Below are positions 51,670-60,214 of a stretch of 64,000 nucleotides of DNA, piece after piece. Under the pieces are notes generated by a model, which was not told the DNA's origin, ran no database searches, and saw only the letters and a program-made list of their open reading frames with translations. The position numbers and the translations under genes are program-made. The DNA is taken from assembly GCF_003254155.1 (NCBI RefSeq), contig NZ_QKZI01000008.1, forward strand, positions 1-64,000. Reading direction: 5' to 3'. Origin of the DNA: Psychrobacillus insolitus. Its GTDB lineage: Bacteria > Bacillota > Bacilli > Bacillales_A > Planococcaceae. Position 1 is the stretch's first letter. Every line of letters starts with the position of its first letter.

Positions 51670-52392
51670 TCAAGCGAAAAATTGCTTCAGCAACTGATTA
51701 TATTCCTCTTTCTTCTCCAAAATTGGTAAATGTCCACAATTATCAAATATAACGACTTTCGCTTTAGGCATAAACCACTTGGTTTGATAGATACTTATTA
51801 AAGGATTAACTTCATCGTATTTTCCTCCGATGATTAAAGTAGGAATTTTTATAAATGGCAAAATGGGAAGATAATTTGATTTGACCGCAGAAAGAGAAGA
51901 AGGGATATAAGAATCCTTTTTGATATTAAACATTTTCTTAGCAGCCTCGATTAACTTAGGTTCTTTCTGAAACAGGCATTTTTTCGCAGTATACATTGTG
52001 TATTCTTCTTTCGATGTGGCACTCAAATTTTTTGCGCCTTTCATGACAGTCAGTTGTCCTAAAAATGTAGGGACGTAAGAGAATGTATTAGACAAAACCA
52101 TAGAGAGAACAGTTTCTTTGCTCTGTCTATAGATCTCTTGTACAACTAGACCTCCCATGGAAAGCCCGCAAAAATGCGCTTTTTTTATATTTAAAGAAGC
52201 AAGAAGAGATAGAATGTCTATCGCAAAGTTAGATATGGAAATATTACTGTATATTTGAGATTCTCCATGTCCGCGTAGGTCAGGTATTATTAAACGGTAA
52301 TTGGACGATAATTCGTACTGATTTTCCCAGGATTCCTTTTTGCTTCCCAATCCATGAATTAAAACGACAGGGTCTCCTTGACCCACATCCAA
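51670..52392 (-). CDS. alpha/beta hydrolase
   Basis: This 240-residue hydrolase has IHGLGSKKESWENQ, the nucleophile elbow CGLSMGG, an Asp in GGKYDEVNP and a His in NCGHLPIL. The substrate is unknown; esterase or lactonase activity is possible. The frame given starts at a TTG without a ribosome binding site. A strong AAAGGAGG is placed five bases before an in-frame ATC-ATA pair five codons further up, which would give a more typical N-terminus (IIYYLDVGQG). The true start may be there, at a rare codon. Confidence 0.78.
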   Translation of the reverse strand: MDVGQGDPVVLIHGLGSKKESWENQYELSSNYRLIIPDLRGHGESQIYSNISISNFAIDILSLLASLNIKKAHFCGLSMGGLVVQEIYRQSKETVLSMVLSNTFSYVPTFLGQLTVMKGAKNLSATSKEEYTMYTAKKCLFQKEPKLIEAAKKMFNIKKDSYIPSSLSAVKSNYLPILPFIKIPTLIIGGKYDEVNPLISIYQTKWFMPKAKVVIFDNCGHLPILEKKEEYNQLLKQFFA

Positions 52393-52581
52393 GTAATATA
52401 TGATACAAACCTCCTTTACTGTGGATCATGTATTACTATTGTTCCCGAGCATTTTCTTATTATTCCTATTTTATTCAAAGGAAAGTATATGGCCACATTT
52501 TAAAAGTAAATAATGGAGCTCAATGTCCAAATTCATGTTATTGTTAGATAGAACATTTTAAAAGTGAGTAGGTGAACAAAC

Positions 52582-52959
52582 ATGATTGAGGTAAAAACTT
52601 CTACATTAAGTGATGGAGAATTCAATAGAGGGTTATTTGCTACATGTGATATCAAAAAAGGTGCTCTTTTACATGAAGCACCAGTCATTGCTTATCCAAA
52701 CGAGGAGCATCAATACATTGAGCAAACTATACTAGGTGATTACGCATTTGAGTATGGGATAGGTAGATCTGCTATTCTTCTTGGTTATGGAATGTTGTTT
52801 AATCATTCATATGAACCTAATGTAACGTATGAGATTAATTTTAAAAATCACACATTTGACTTTTTTGCTTACACAGATATAAAAGCAGGTGAGGAAATTT
52901 TAATTAATTATAATGGCGACGTTGATGACAAGGATCCACTTTGGTTTAATAAGGAATAA
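52582..52959 (+). CDS. SET-domain protein
   Basis: This 125-residue protein is a compact SET domain: GLFATCDIKKGALLHEAPV at the start, GMLFNHSYEPNVTYE with the NHS motif, and AGEEILINYNG with the late catalytic Tyr. SET domains use S-adenosylmethionine to methylate protein lysines. Bacterial stand-alone SET proteins are known, but their targets are mostly unproven. The pre- and post-SET cysteine clusters are missing, as usual in bacteria. It is single and followed by a terminator. Confidence 0.85.
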   Translation: MIEVKTSTLSDGEFNRGLFATCDIKKGALLHEAPVIAYPNEEHQYIEQTILGDYAFEYGIGRSAILLGYGMLFNHSYEPNVTYEINFKNHTFDFFAYTDIKAGEEILINYNGDVDDKDPLWFNKE

Positions 52960-53005
52960 AAGAAATTGGAGGAGATTCTTGAAGGATCGCCTTTCTAAAT
53001 GAAAT

Positions 53006-53049
53006 ATAATAACCATCTATCAAAGTAACTGATAGATGGTTATTATATT
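53006..53049 (+). terminator. terminator of the SET-domain gene
   Basis: ATAATAACCATCTATCA pairs with TGATAGATGGTTATTAT around AAGTAAC, followed by ATTTC. The stem is perfect. Confidence 0.8.
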
Positions 53050-53129
53050 TCTAGGGACATAATAAACTCTACAAACTAAAAAAGCTATACTAGCATGAAA
53101 TTTATGAACAGCATATAAGGAGATTGAAA

Positions 53130-54305
53130 ATGGTTTTACAAAAAAATGGTTTAGATAAGACAATATTTTTAGTGTTAGTAAATTTATTTATTGTATTTTT
53201 AGGCATGGGTTTAGTTATTCCGGTAATGCCTACACTAATGAGAGAGATGCAATTAGAAGGTTCCACTATGGGATATTTAGTAGCGGCATTTGCATTTGCA
53301 CAATTATTGATTTCTCCTATTGCGGGGAAATGGGTAGATTCGATTGGTCGTAAAAAATTGATTGTGATTGGTATGTTTATCTTTGCGTTGTCTGAATTGC
53401 TCTTTGGTCTTGGGCAAGATGTGAAAACATTATATGTTTCTAGAATGCTTGGCGGGATTAGTGCAGCGTTCATAATGCCGGCAGTGACAGCTTTTGTTGC
53501 AGATATGACCTCTTTAAGAGAGCGTCCCAAAGCAATGGGTTACGTTGCAGCTGCTATCAGCGCAGGGTTTATCATAGGACCTGGAATTGGTGGTTTTTTA
53601 GCTGAACACGGAACTAGACTGCCTTTCTTTTTTGCGGCGTTGCTAGGCTTGTTAGGTTCTATTTTCTCACTGGTTATATTGAAAGAGCCTAAAAGACCAG
53701 ACGTTAAAGAGAGTAATACAGATAAGCCGGTTGTAAAATCAGGGTTCCGCAAAGTATTGGAGCCAATTTATCTGATTCCTATGATTATTATTTTTGTTTC
53801 TAGTTTTGGCTTGGCTGCTTTTGAGACGGTATATTCTCTTTTCGTCGATTATAAGTTTGCATTTACACCAAAAGATATTGCATTGATCATTACGATTAGT
53901 GGAGTTTTAGGCGTCATTGCCCAAGTTTTAACATTCGACCGAATTGTGGAGAAAATCGGGGAAATTAGATTGATACAAATTTGTATGGGAGTATCGGCAA
54001 TTTTCATATTTGCTATGATTAAAGTGACAGCATATTGGTCCATATTAATAGTGACTTTTGTGATTTTCTTAATGTTTGATTTAATTCGTCCAGCACTGAC
54101 GACGTATTTATCTAAAATGGCTGGCAATGAGCAAGGGTTTGTAGGAGGTCTAAATTCAACTTTCACAAGTATAGGAAATATTATTGGGCCGGGTATGGCA
54201 GGGATTTTATTCGACGTGAATATTGATTATCCATATGTGTTATCGATGTTTGTACTTATACTCAGCTTTGTCATTTCATTGTTCTGGAAAGAACGAACAA
54301 ATTAA
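53130..54305 (+). CDS. MFS multidrug exporter (Bmr/NorA-like)
   Basis: This 391-residue protein has 12 membrane helices. The cytoplasmic loop 2-3 motif GKWVDSIGRKKL is typical of the major facilitator superfamily, and helix 5 shows GPGIGGFLAE (motif C of antiporters). Both fit the DHA1 drug:proton antiporters NorA, Bmr and Blt. It would expel cationic drugs or a related metabolite. The ATG six bases after the first in-frame TTG was chosen because AAGGAG lies nine bases upstream. No regulator is adjacent. Confidence 0.87.
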   Translation: MVLQKNGLDKTIFLVLVNLFIVFLGMGLVIPVMPTLMREMQLEGSTMGYLVAAFAFAQLLISPIAGKWVDSIGRKKLIVIGMFIFALSELLFGLGQDVKTLYVSRMLGGISAAFIMPAVTAFVADMTSLRERPKAMGYVAAAISAGFIIGPGIGGFLAEHGTRLPFFFAALLGLLGSIFSLVILKEPKRPDVKESNTDKPVVKSGFRKVLEPIYLIPMIIIFVSSFGLAAFETVYSLFVDYKFAFTPKDIALIITISGVLGVIAQVLTFDRIVEKIGEIRLIQICMGVSAIFIFAMIKVTAYWSILIVTFVIFLMFDLIRPALTTYLSKMAGNEQGFVGGLNSTFTSIGNIIGPGMAGILFDVNIDYPYVLSMFVLILSFVISLFWKERTN

Positions 54306-54397
54306 TAGACGATGTAATAAGGGATGTCATTTTGTCTTTTTATGAAAATCCGATACAATAGTACGTAGAGTATTTGATTGTGAATGGAGGACTAGTT

Positions 54398-55222
54398 GTG
54401 AGTGAAGTGGCAGCTTTACAAAAAGAAGCGCTAGATATGCTAAAAAAGACAAGTAGAACTTTTTATATACCAATCACTTTTTTAGAACCAAAGCTAAAAA
54501 AGGCGGTAGCTTCTGCTTATTTATGCATGCGTGCGATTGACGAAGTAGAGGATCATGAGACATTGGATCCAAAAATAAAACAAGAATTATTAATTGCAAC
54601 TAGTAAAATGTTGTTAAAAGACTTTAATAAGGTAGAATATGAGCAACTAGTAGCACCATATAAAGATATACTTCCTCCAGTTTCACTAAGATTAGGCGAC
54701 TGGTTAGAAATTTGTCCTACTGATTTAGTTGAAACAGTAAAAGTTTATACGAGTGAAATGGCAGAAGGAATGGCTAAATGGGTAGGGAAGAACTGGCAAG
54801 TAAAAACCAAAGAAGATCTCGATGAATATACATATTATGTGGCAGGTCTTGTTGGTGTAATGTTATCAGATTTGTGGAAATGGAGTGCAGATATTGAGAC
54901 GGACCGCGAGCTTGCAATAGCGTATGGACGTGGTCTTCAAGCGGTTAATATTTTACGCAATGTAGACGAGGATAGTGAAAGAGGCGTTAAGTTTTTCCCA
55001 GAAGGATGGACTCGAGCAGACATGTTTGAGTATGCTGATGGAAATTTATCGAAGGCTGATGACTATATCAAGAGTATTAATCGTCGCAGTATTTCGTTGT
55101 TCTGCAAACTACCACTGGCACTTGCGCATAAGACATTAAAGGCATTGAAAAATGGGAAAGAAAAAATGACTCGAGCAGAAGTCGAAGAGACTGTAGAAGA
55201 AGTACAAGCCGAGGCTAAGTAA
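54398..55222 (+). CDS. squalene/phytoene synthase family protein, YisP-like
   Basis: This 274-residue all-helical protein has the first Asp motif Asp48-xxx-Asp52 (AIDEVEDH) and the second near residue 188, NILRNVDEDSERG. There the first Asp of the usual D-x3-D is Asn188. Squalene and phytoene synthases use both motifs to bind magnesium and two prenyl diphosphates. B. subtilis YisP, a homolog, makes farnesol from farnesyl diphosphate instead. With the Asn change, a phosphatase-like activity is possible (inference). The GTG start follows AATGGAGG. It is probably monocistronic, with its own terminator. Confidence 0.82.
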   Translation: MSEVAALQKEALDMLKKTSRTFYIPITFLEPKLKKAVASAYLCMRAIDEVEDHETLDPKIKQELLIATSKMLLKDFNKVEYEQLVAPYKDILPPVSLRLGDWLEICPTDLVETVKVYTSEMAEGMAKWVGKNWQVKTKEDLDEYTYYVAGLVGVMLSDLWKWSADIETDRELAIAYGRGLQAVNILRNVDEDSERGVKFFPEGWTRADMFEYADGNLSKADDYIKSINRRSISLFCKLPLALAHKTLKALKNGKEKMTRAEVEETVEEVQAEAK

Positions 55223-55227
55223 GTACA

Positions 55228-55267
55228 AAAAATACCCAGTAGAGTAGATGACTCTTCTGGGTATTTT
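55228..55267 (+). terminator. terminator of the squalene/phytoene synthase-like gene
   Basis: AAAATACCCAGTAGAGT pairs with ACTCTTCTGGGTATTTT with one mismatch around AGATG. Confidence 0.88.
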
Positions 55268-55310
55268 GGTTCTTTGTCAAATGATGTTGGTGAAGAAGGG
55301 CGTTTTTCTA

Positions 55311-55365
55311 ATTGATAACTTTTATCAATTGTTAATTGCTTTAAAATTGCTACAAGTTGTATACT
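55311..55365 (+). promoter_or_regulatory. ferritin promoter with upstream inverted repeat
   Basis: An inverted repeat ATTGATAA-CTT-TTATCAAT lies just upstream of a likely sigma-A promoter, TTGCTT and TATACT 18 bases apart. The repeat resembles half of a Fur/PerR-type box but with a 7-3-7 spacing, so the regulator is uncertain. Confidence 0.45.
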
Positions 55366-55423
55366 AATAATAGAAGATGGTTACTTTATCTTTAATAGTT
55401 TCCAAACGAGGAGGAATTTTACG

Positions 55424-55924
55424 ATGGTGTCTGAAAATCTACATGAAGCCTTGAATGATCAAATGAATTTTGAATTTTATTCTGCACATGCGTATCTTGC
55501 AATGGCCGCATACTGCACAGCGGAAGCATATGATGGATTTGCTAATTTCTTTTTAGTACAAGCAGAAGAAGAACGTTTCCATGCAATGAAATTTTATTCT
55601 TTTTTAAGTGATCTAGGATATAGATCAACAATTGATGGTTTCAACCGTCCAGAAAATGAATTTACTTCTATTTTAGAAGTTTTTGAAAAAGCTTTAGTAC
55701 ATGAAAAAGAAGTGACACGTCGCATTTATCACTTAGCTGATATCGCATTAGATGAGCGTGAACATGCAACAATGGCATTTTTAAAATGGTTTATCGATGA
55801 GCAAGTGGAAGAAGAGTCATCATTTGATACACTTATTAACAAAATTAGACGTATTGAAAATGATTCAAATGCCATCTTTATGCTAGATTCTGAGTTAGGA
55901 TCACGTAAATTTAACGAAGCATAA
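55424..55924 (+). CDS. ferritin
   Basis: This 166-residue four-helix protein has ferroxidase ligands Glu17 (NFEFYSAHAY), Glu50 and His53 (EEERFHAM), and further acidic residues near 94 and 127-130. The length and pattern are those of non-heme bacterial ferritin (FtnA). It oxidises and stores iron as a 24-subunit shell. There is no heme-binding Met of bacterioferritin. It has its own promoter and GAGGAGG ribosome binding site, and it shares a terminator with the convergent methyltransferase. Confidence 0.93.
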   Translation: MVSENLHEALNDQMNFEFYSAHAYLAMAAYCTAEAYDGFANFFLVQAEEERFHAMKFYSFLSDLGYRSTIDGFNRPENEFTSILEVFEKALVHEKEVTRRIYHLADIALDEREHATMAFLKWFIDEQVEEESSFDTLINKIRRIENDSNAIFMLDSELGSRKFNEA

Positions 55925-55951
55925 ACTCTTATTATAAAATGAGGATTTTTT

Positions 55952-55983
55952 AGACCCTGTGAATCTATATTCACAGGGTCTTT
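55952..55983. terminator. bidirectional terminator
   Basis: AGACCCTGTGAAT pairs with ATTCACAGGGTCT around CTAT, with T runs at both ends, between convergent genes. Confidence 0.92.
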
Positions 55984-55993
55984 GATATTACTA

Positions 55994-57184
55994 TTATTTA
56001 GCTCTAATAAATAAAACCTTCAAATAATTTCCTTCTTTAAACAAAGGCGAAGTTCTAAAATCACTTGGAAGGGAAAACTCTTCTTCGATTGCGTATTTGC
56101 GATTACTTTCAGTAAATGCTTTTTCTATAAAGCTTTTGAATTTCTTCATTCCGAAAGTAGCATTGTTTGTAGAAGCAATAATGACACCGCTTTTTTCGGT
56201 AATAGCAATCGCATCTCTCAATAAATTAGTGTAGTCTTTAGCAGAGCTGAAAGTATATTTTTTCGAACGTGCAAAGCTCGGTGGATCTAGAATAACGACA
56301 TCAAAGGCTAATTCTTTTCGTTTGGCATATTTAAAGTAATCAAATACATCCATTACAATAATGTCTTGCTTTTCTACATCCATTTCGTTTACTTCAAATT
56401 GTTCCGTCGTTTTGCTTAAGCTTCGTTTAGCAAGATCAACACTTGTCGTTTTCGTTGCACCACCAGCCACAGCAAAGACAGAAAATGCTCCAGTGTAAGA
56501 GAATGTATTAAGAACAGTTTTACCATTTGAGTAGTTATCTCTAATTTTTTTACGAACATCTCGTTGATCTAAAAATACACCAACCATAGCACCGTCATTT
56601 AAGTATATTGCAAAGTTTTGTCCATTTTCCTTTACAATCAGTGGAAATTCTCCGCGTTCCCCTTTAACGAAGTCATCGTCTTCTAAATACTGTCCTTTTG
56701 TATCAAAGCGTTTTTTCTCATAAATTCCTTTAGAAGAAACAGAAATATCGAGCGCATCCAAAATCATTTCTTTAAACGAATAAATACCTTCACTATACCA
56801 ACTCAACAAGTAATATCCATCAAAGTAATCTATCGTAAGTCCACCAATGCCATCTCCTTCTCCATTAAATACACGGAAAGCAGTCGTATCGGGATTATTA
56901 TAATAGTCTTCGCGGTGTTTGACTGCATTAGTAATTTTCTTTTGAAAAAATGCAGTATCAATTGTTTCGTTTTCATTTTTTGTTAGAAGCCAGCCGATGC
57001 CTTTATTTTGCATTCCTACATAGCCTTTTCCGATAAACTTACCTGCTGGATTTCGCAATTTAAGAATGCTACCTTCATTTAGAGATTCAGTTTCGCTAAA
57101 CCCATCTTTCCACAAAATAGGAATACCTTTTTGTAAATCTTGAGCTAGTATATCTTTTACTTTTACATCTATTTCATTTCTCAT
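55994..57184 (-). CDS. class I rRNA methyltransferase, RlmI-like
   Basis: This 396-residue protein has an N-terminal PUA domain (about 5-75), a central domain with FRVFNGEGDGIGGLTIDYFD, and a Rossmann methyltransferase domain with LNTFSYTGAFSVFA, SVDLAKRSL and the motif IV VVILDPPSFARS. RlmI methylates cytosine in 23S rRNA (m5C1962) in E. coli. Bacillus homologs (YwbD) have the same layout. The exact target here is unproven. It is probably monocistronic. Confidence 0.88.
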   Translation of the reverse strand: MRNEIDVKVKDILAQDLQKGIPILWKDGFSETESLNEGSILKLRNPAGKFIGKGYVGMQNKGIGWLLTKNENETIDTAFFQKKITNAVKHREDYYNNPDTTAFRVFNGEGDGIGGLTIDYFDGYYLLSWYSEGIYSFKEMILDALDISVSSKGIYEKKRFDTKGQYLEDDDFVKGERGEFPLIVKENGQNFAIYLNDGAMVGVFLDQRDVRKKIRDNYSNGKTVLNTFSYTGAFSVFAVAGGATKTTSVDLAKRSLSKTTEQFEVNEMDVEKQDIIVMDVFDYFKYAKRKELAFDVVILDPPSFARSKKYTFSSAKDYTNLLRDAIAITEKSGVIIASTNNATFGMKKFKSFIEKAFTESNRKYAIEEEFSLPSDFRTSPLFKEGNYLKVLFIRAK

Positions 57185-57308
57185 CTATGTCATCCTTACA
57201 AGTTATTTTTTATAATTATCTCACATTAATAAGCCCGTCGTTTACTAATTGACTTAGACCTTCTTATGGTACAATATACTATACATATGTAATGGAAGGA
57301 AGTTCGCA

Positions 57309-57545
57309 GTGAAAAAATCGAAAATAATTGTGCCTATTATGGTCGTCGTAGCTGTATTGGCAACTATCATGTTAAACTCAGATGAATATAATGAAGTAAC
57401 TATTATAAATAGAATTCTCATCATAGCGGGAGCAGCAATTATTTCTTCTGTTATAGGCTACTTTTTACTAGGGGTAGATGTGGATAAAGTAGATCCAAAG
57501 CCACCAACAAATACGTATAACAATAAAAAAGGAAACGGGAAATAA
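57309..57545 (+). CDS. small two-helix membrane protein, unknown function
   Basis: This 78-residue protein has hydrophobic segments at about residues 6-22 and 36-56 and a polar lysine- and asparagine-rich tail. No family was recognised. The start is GTG with GGAAGGAAG upstream. It is 39 bp before recQ and may be co-transcribed with it. Confidence 0.65.
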   Translation: MKKSKIIVPIMVVVAVLATIMLNSDEYNEVTIINRILIIAGAAIISSVIGYFLLGVDVDKVDPKPPTNTYNNKKGNGK

Positions 57546-57584
57546 TCTGTTTTCTTTTTTCATACTGAGATAGGAGTGACTAAA

Positions 57585-59351
57585 TTGATAGAAAATGCAC
57601 GTGAATTATTACAAAAGTACTTTGGATATGATTCTTTTCGTGAAGGACAAGAGACTGTGATCAAGTATGTCATGGAGCGTAAATCAAGTCTTTGTGTGAT
57701 GCCTACTGGTGGAGGTAAGTCACTATGTTACCAAATCCCATCCCTTCTATTAGACGGTACAACCATTGTTGTATCGCCACTTATCTCACTTATGAAAGAT
57801 CAAGTCGATGCATTATTACAAGTAGGAATTCCAGCAACTTTTATAAATAGTACATTAACGGCAACTGAAGTGAGAGAAACGATGGAAGAAGTCGTGAATG
57901 GTCAGTATCGTTTACTTTATATAGCACCGGAACGATTAGAGTCTACAAGCTTTCTAAATCAATTAAAACGTGTGAAAGTACCATTAATTGCAGTGGATGA
58001 AGCGCATTGTATCTCACAATGGGGACATGACTTTAGACCAAGCTATCGTTCGATACATCGATTAAGGGAAGTATTTGATGAGCAACCAGTAGTGCTTGCT
58101 TTAACCGCTACAGCTACTCCTGATGTACGTACAGATATAAATAGAATACTTGAAATAGAGGAAGATAACACTGTAATCACTGGTTTTGCTCGCTCCAATC
58201 TATCGTTTTCTGTTGTATTAGGACAAGATAAGAATAAATTTTTGAAAGACTTTATTAAAAAGAATGCACAAGAAGTGGGTATTATTTATGCTGCCACTCG
58301 TAAAACAGTAGACTTACTTCATGACTTGTTGGTAAAAGCGGGAGTACGTACGGCAAAATATCATGCTGGACTTCCAGAAGCTTTTCGAAATAAGGAACAA
58401 GAACGATTTCTAACTGACGAAGCGCAAGTGATGATAGCGACAAATGCCTTTGGAATGGGGATCGATAAATCGAATGTGCGGTACGTGATACATTATCAAC
58501 TACCTAAAAACATGGAGAGTTATTATCAAGAGGCCGGAAGAGCAGGCCGAGATGGACTTCCGAGTGAGTGTGTTGTGCTATATGCGTCACAGGATGTGCA
58601 AACACAACGATTTTTAATAGATCAAGCACAGGACCGTGAACGGATTCCACAAGAATTAGAGAAGTTGCAAGGGATGATCGATTATTGTCATACAGAAAGT
58701 TGTTTACAGCAATTTATCATAACCTATTTTGGGGAACCAGATAGCTTAGCTTGTGGGCAATGTGGAAATTGTACAGATGCACGAGAGGTACAGGATGTTA
58801 CACAGGAAGTTCAAATGGTTTTGTCATGTGTAGTACGAATGGGACAGAAGTTTGGAAAGACAATTACAGCGCAAGTATTAACAGGATCACAAAATAAAAA
58901 AGTAATCGATTTTGGATTTACGAAACTATCGACGTATGGTATTCTAAAAAATAAATCAGCAAAAGATGTTTTAGGTTTAATGGAGTTTATGATTTCGGAG
59001 GGGTTACTGTTAGTGAATCATGGTAATTTGCCGACAATTTATGTATCCGATACAGGTAAGGGTGTCTTGTTAGGGAAAAAGCAGATAATGCGTAAAGGAG
59101 TGGCGGTAACGAAACAAATCGCTACAAATGATCCGTTGTTTGAGGGATTAAGAATACTTCGGAAAAAAATTGCGGACGATGCTGGTGTCCCACCTTTTGT
59201 TGTCTTTTCAGATAAGACACTTCAAGATATGTGTGTAAAGCGTCCGCAAACCGAAGAAGAGTTATTAGATGTACATGGTGTAGGGGATAACAAACGAGAA
59301 AAATACGGAAAAGCTTTTCTCGAAGAAATCAATCGTTATACCACAGTGTAA
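57585..59351 (+). CDS. recQ: ATP-dependent DNA helicase RecQ
   Basis: This 588-residue SF2 helicase has motif I MPTGGGKSLCYQ, VDEAHC, ALTATAT, GIIYAATRKT and QEAGRAGRDG, then a zinc-binding RQC segment with CGQCGNCTD, a winged helix, and a C-terminal HRDC domain (about 520-588). RecQ unwinds recombination and replication intermediates. The length matches B. subtilis RecQ. The start was set at TTG (MIENARELL), eight bases after AGGAG; an earlier GTG overlaps the ribosome binding site. Its 3' end overlaps the convergent DUF2187 gene by 16 bp. Confidence 0.93.
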   Translation: MIENARELLQKYFGYDSFREGQETVIKYVMERKSSLCVMPTGGGKSLCYQIPSLLLDGTTIVVSPLISLMKDQVDALLQVGIPATFINSTLTATEVRETMEEVVNGQYRLLYIAPERLESTSFLNQLKRVKVPLIAVDEAHCISQWGHDFRPSYRSIHRLREVFDEQPVVLALTATATPDVRTDINRILEIEEDNTVITGFARSNLSFSVVLGQDKNKFLKDFIKKNAQEVGIIYAATRKTVDLLHDLLVKAGVRTAKYHAGLPEAFRNKEQERFLTDEAQVMIATNAFGMGIDKSNVRYVIHYQLPKNMESYYQEAGRAGRDGLPSECVVLYASQDVQTQRFLIDQAQDRERIPQELEKLQGMIDYCHTESCLQQFIITYFGEPDSLACGQCGNCTDAREVQDVTQEVQMVLSCVVRMGQKFGKTITAQVLTGSQNKKVIDFGFTKLSTYGILKNKSAKDVLGLMEFMISEGLLLVNHGNLPTIYVSDTGKGVLLGKKQIMRKGVAVTKQIATNDPLFEGLRILRKKIADDAGVPPFVVFSDKTLQDMCVKRPQTEEELLDVHGVGDNKREKYGKAFLEEINRYTTV

Positions 59352-59557
59352 TGTTTATGGGATACTACTGTTAAATTAGAAGGTACATTAATTTTTTTAG
59401 CATCCTCAGTAGATATTTCTACAATTACAGATTGCTCTAATATTTTGAAGATAGTACCTTGAACTTCAATGTCATTACGAGTAAAAGAGATCTTCTCATC
59501 AACTTTCCTAGCTGCTACAAAGGGAGAAACTTCCTTAGGTTGTCGTTGGAAACTCAT
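59336..59557 (-). CDS. DUF2187 family protein
   Basis: This 73-residue protein has the DUF2187 pattern DEKISFTRNDIEVQGTIFKI, then VIVEISTEDAKK and LTVVSHKHY. It looks like a small beta-barrel (KOW/SH3-like) fold; the family is known in Bacilli without a defined function. The start was set at MSFQRQP, with AGAGGTT upstream. The 3' end overlaps the end of recQ on the other strand, and no terminator hairpin is seen there. Confidence 0.82.
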   Translation of the reverse strand: MSFQRQPKEVSPFVAARKVDEKISFTRNDIEVQGTIFKILEQSVIVEISTEDAKKINVPSNLTVVSHKHYTVV

Positions 59558-59734
59558 GTGTATAACCTCTTTTCTAGTTTTATTTACGCAAATAGCGATA
59601 CTTCTATTATACCACACTTGGGCCATTTAATTACGGAAAAGAGAATATTTCAGGTATTTCCTATCGAATTTGGTCGGAATTTGAGGAAAAATAGAGTAAT
59701 ATAATCTTCTTTTTGGTAACTGAGTAAACGTGAA

Positions 59735-59783
59735 AAACAGCAGAGGAGCTACGTGACCTAGTTACGTAGCTCCTCTGTTGTTT
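59735..59783. repeat. ~49-bp palindromic repeat, copy B
   Basis: AAACAGCAGAGGAGCTACGT pairs with ACGTAGCTCCTCTGTTGTTT (one G-U) around GACCTAGTT. It is nearly the same as the minus-strand sequence of copy A near 49.68 kb, with matching GAGGAGCTA and GTGAC blocks. A T run follows, so it may end transcription, but no gene ends directly upstream. Confidence 0.75.
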
Positions 59784-59897
59784 CCTTCCAAAGCAAGTTT
59801 ACTTCGTGGAAATTTGTAAAGGGAGCGAACCAAATTTTGATTTTTGATAAAAATTGTATATGATAGAGTTAGGATATTATACAAAGGAGGAATACAC

Positions 59898-60197
59898 ATG
59901 CATTTAATTGAGACGCCCTATCTATTGGAAGAAAAAGAAAAGAATGTGTCGAAAGTCATTCAATTTGATAACAATGATGTTGTGAATATTCAATTGCGTA
60001 TAGGGGAAGAAATAAAAGAACATAATGCTGACGCACATGTATTAATAGTTATTCGACGAGGTAAAGTAATCTTTACCGTAGAAGGCGTAGAGCAAGTCGT
60101 CACAACAAACAATGTACTTCACATGAATCCACTCGAAAAGCATGCATTAAAGGCAGTGGAAGATTCAGATATAGTAGTTATTAAAATAGGTAATTAA
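59898..60197 (+). CDS. cupin-domain protein
   Basis: This 99-residue protein is a single small cupin barrel: [20 protein letters not shown] with a His pair, then [10 protein letters not shown], and [16 protein letters not shown] with another His. The metal-binding His and Glu pattern suggests it binds a metal ion or a small ligand. No enzyme activity can be named. The start was set at MHLIETPY, which has AAAGGAGG nine bases upstream. It lies 17 bp before dbpA and may share the transcript. Confidence 0.82.
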   Translation: MHLIETPYLLEEKEKNVSKVIQFDNNDVVNIQLRIGEEIKEHNADAHVLIVIRRGKVIFTVEGVEQVVTTNNVLHMNPLEKHALKAVEDSDIVVIKIGN

Positions 60198-60214
60198 AGA
60201 GGAGAATATGCATA

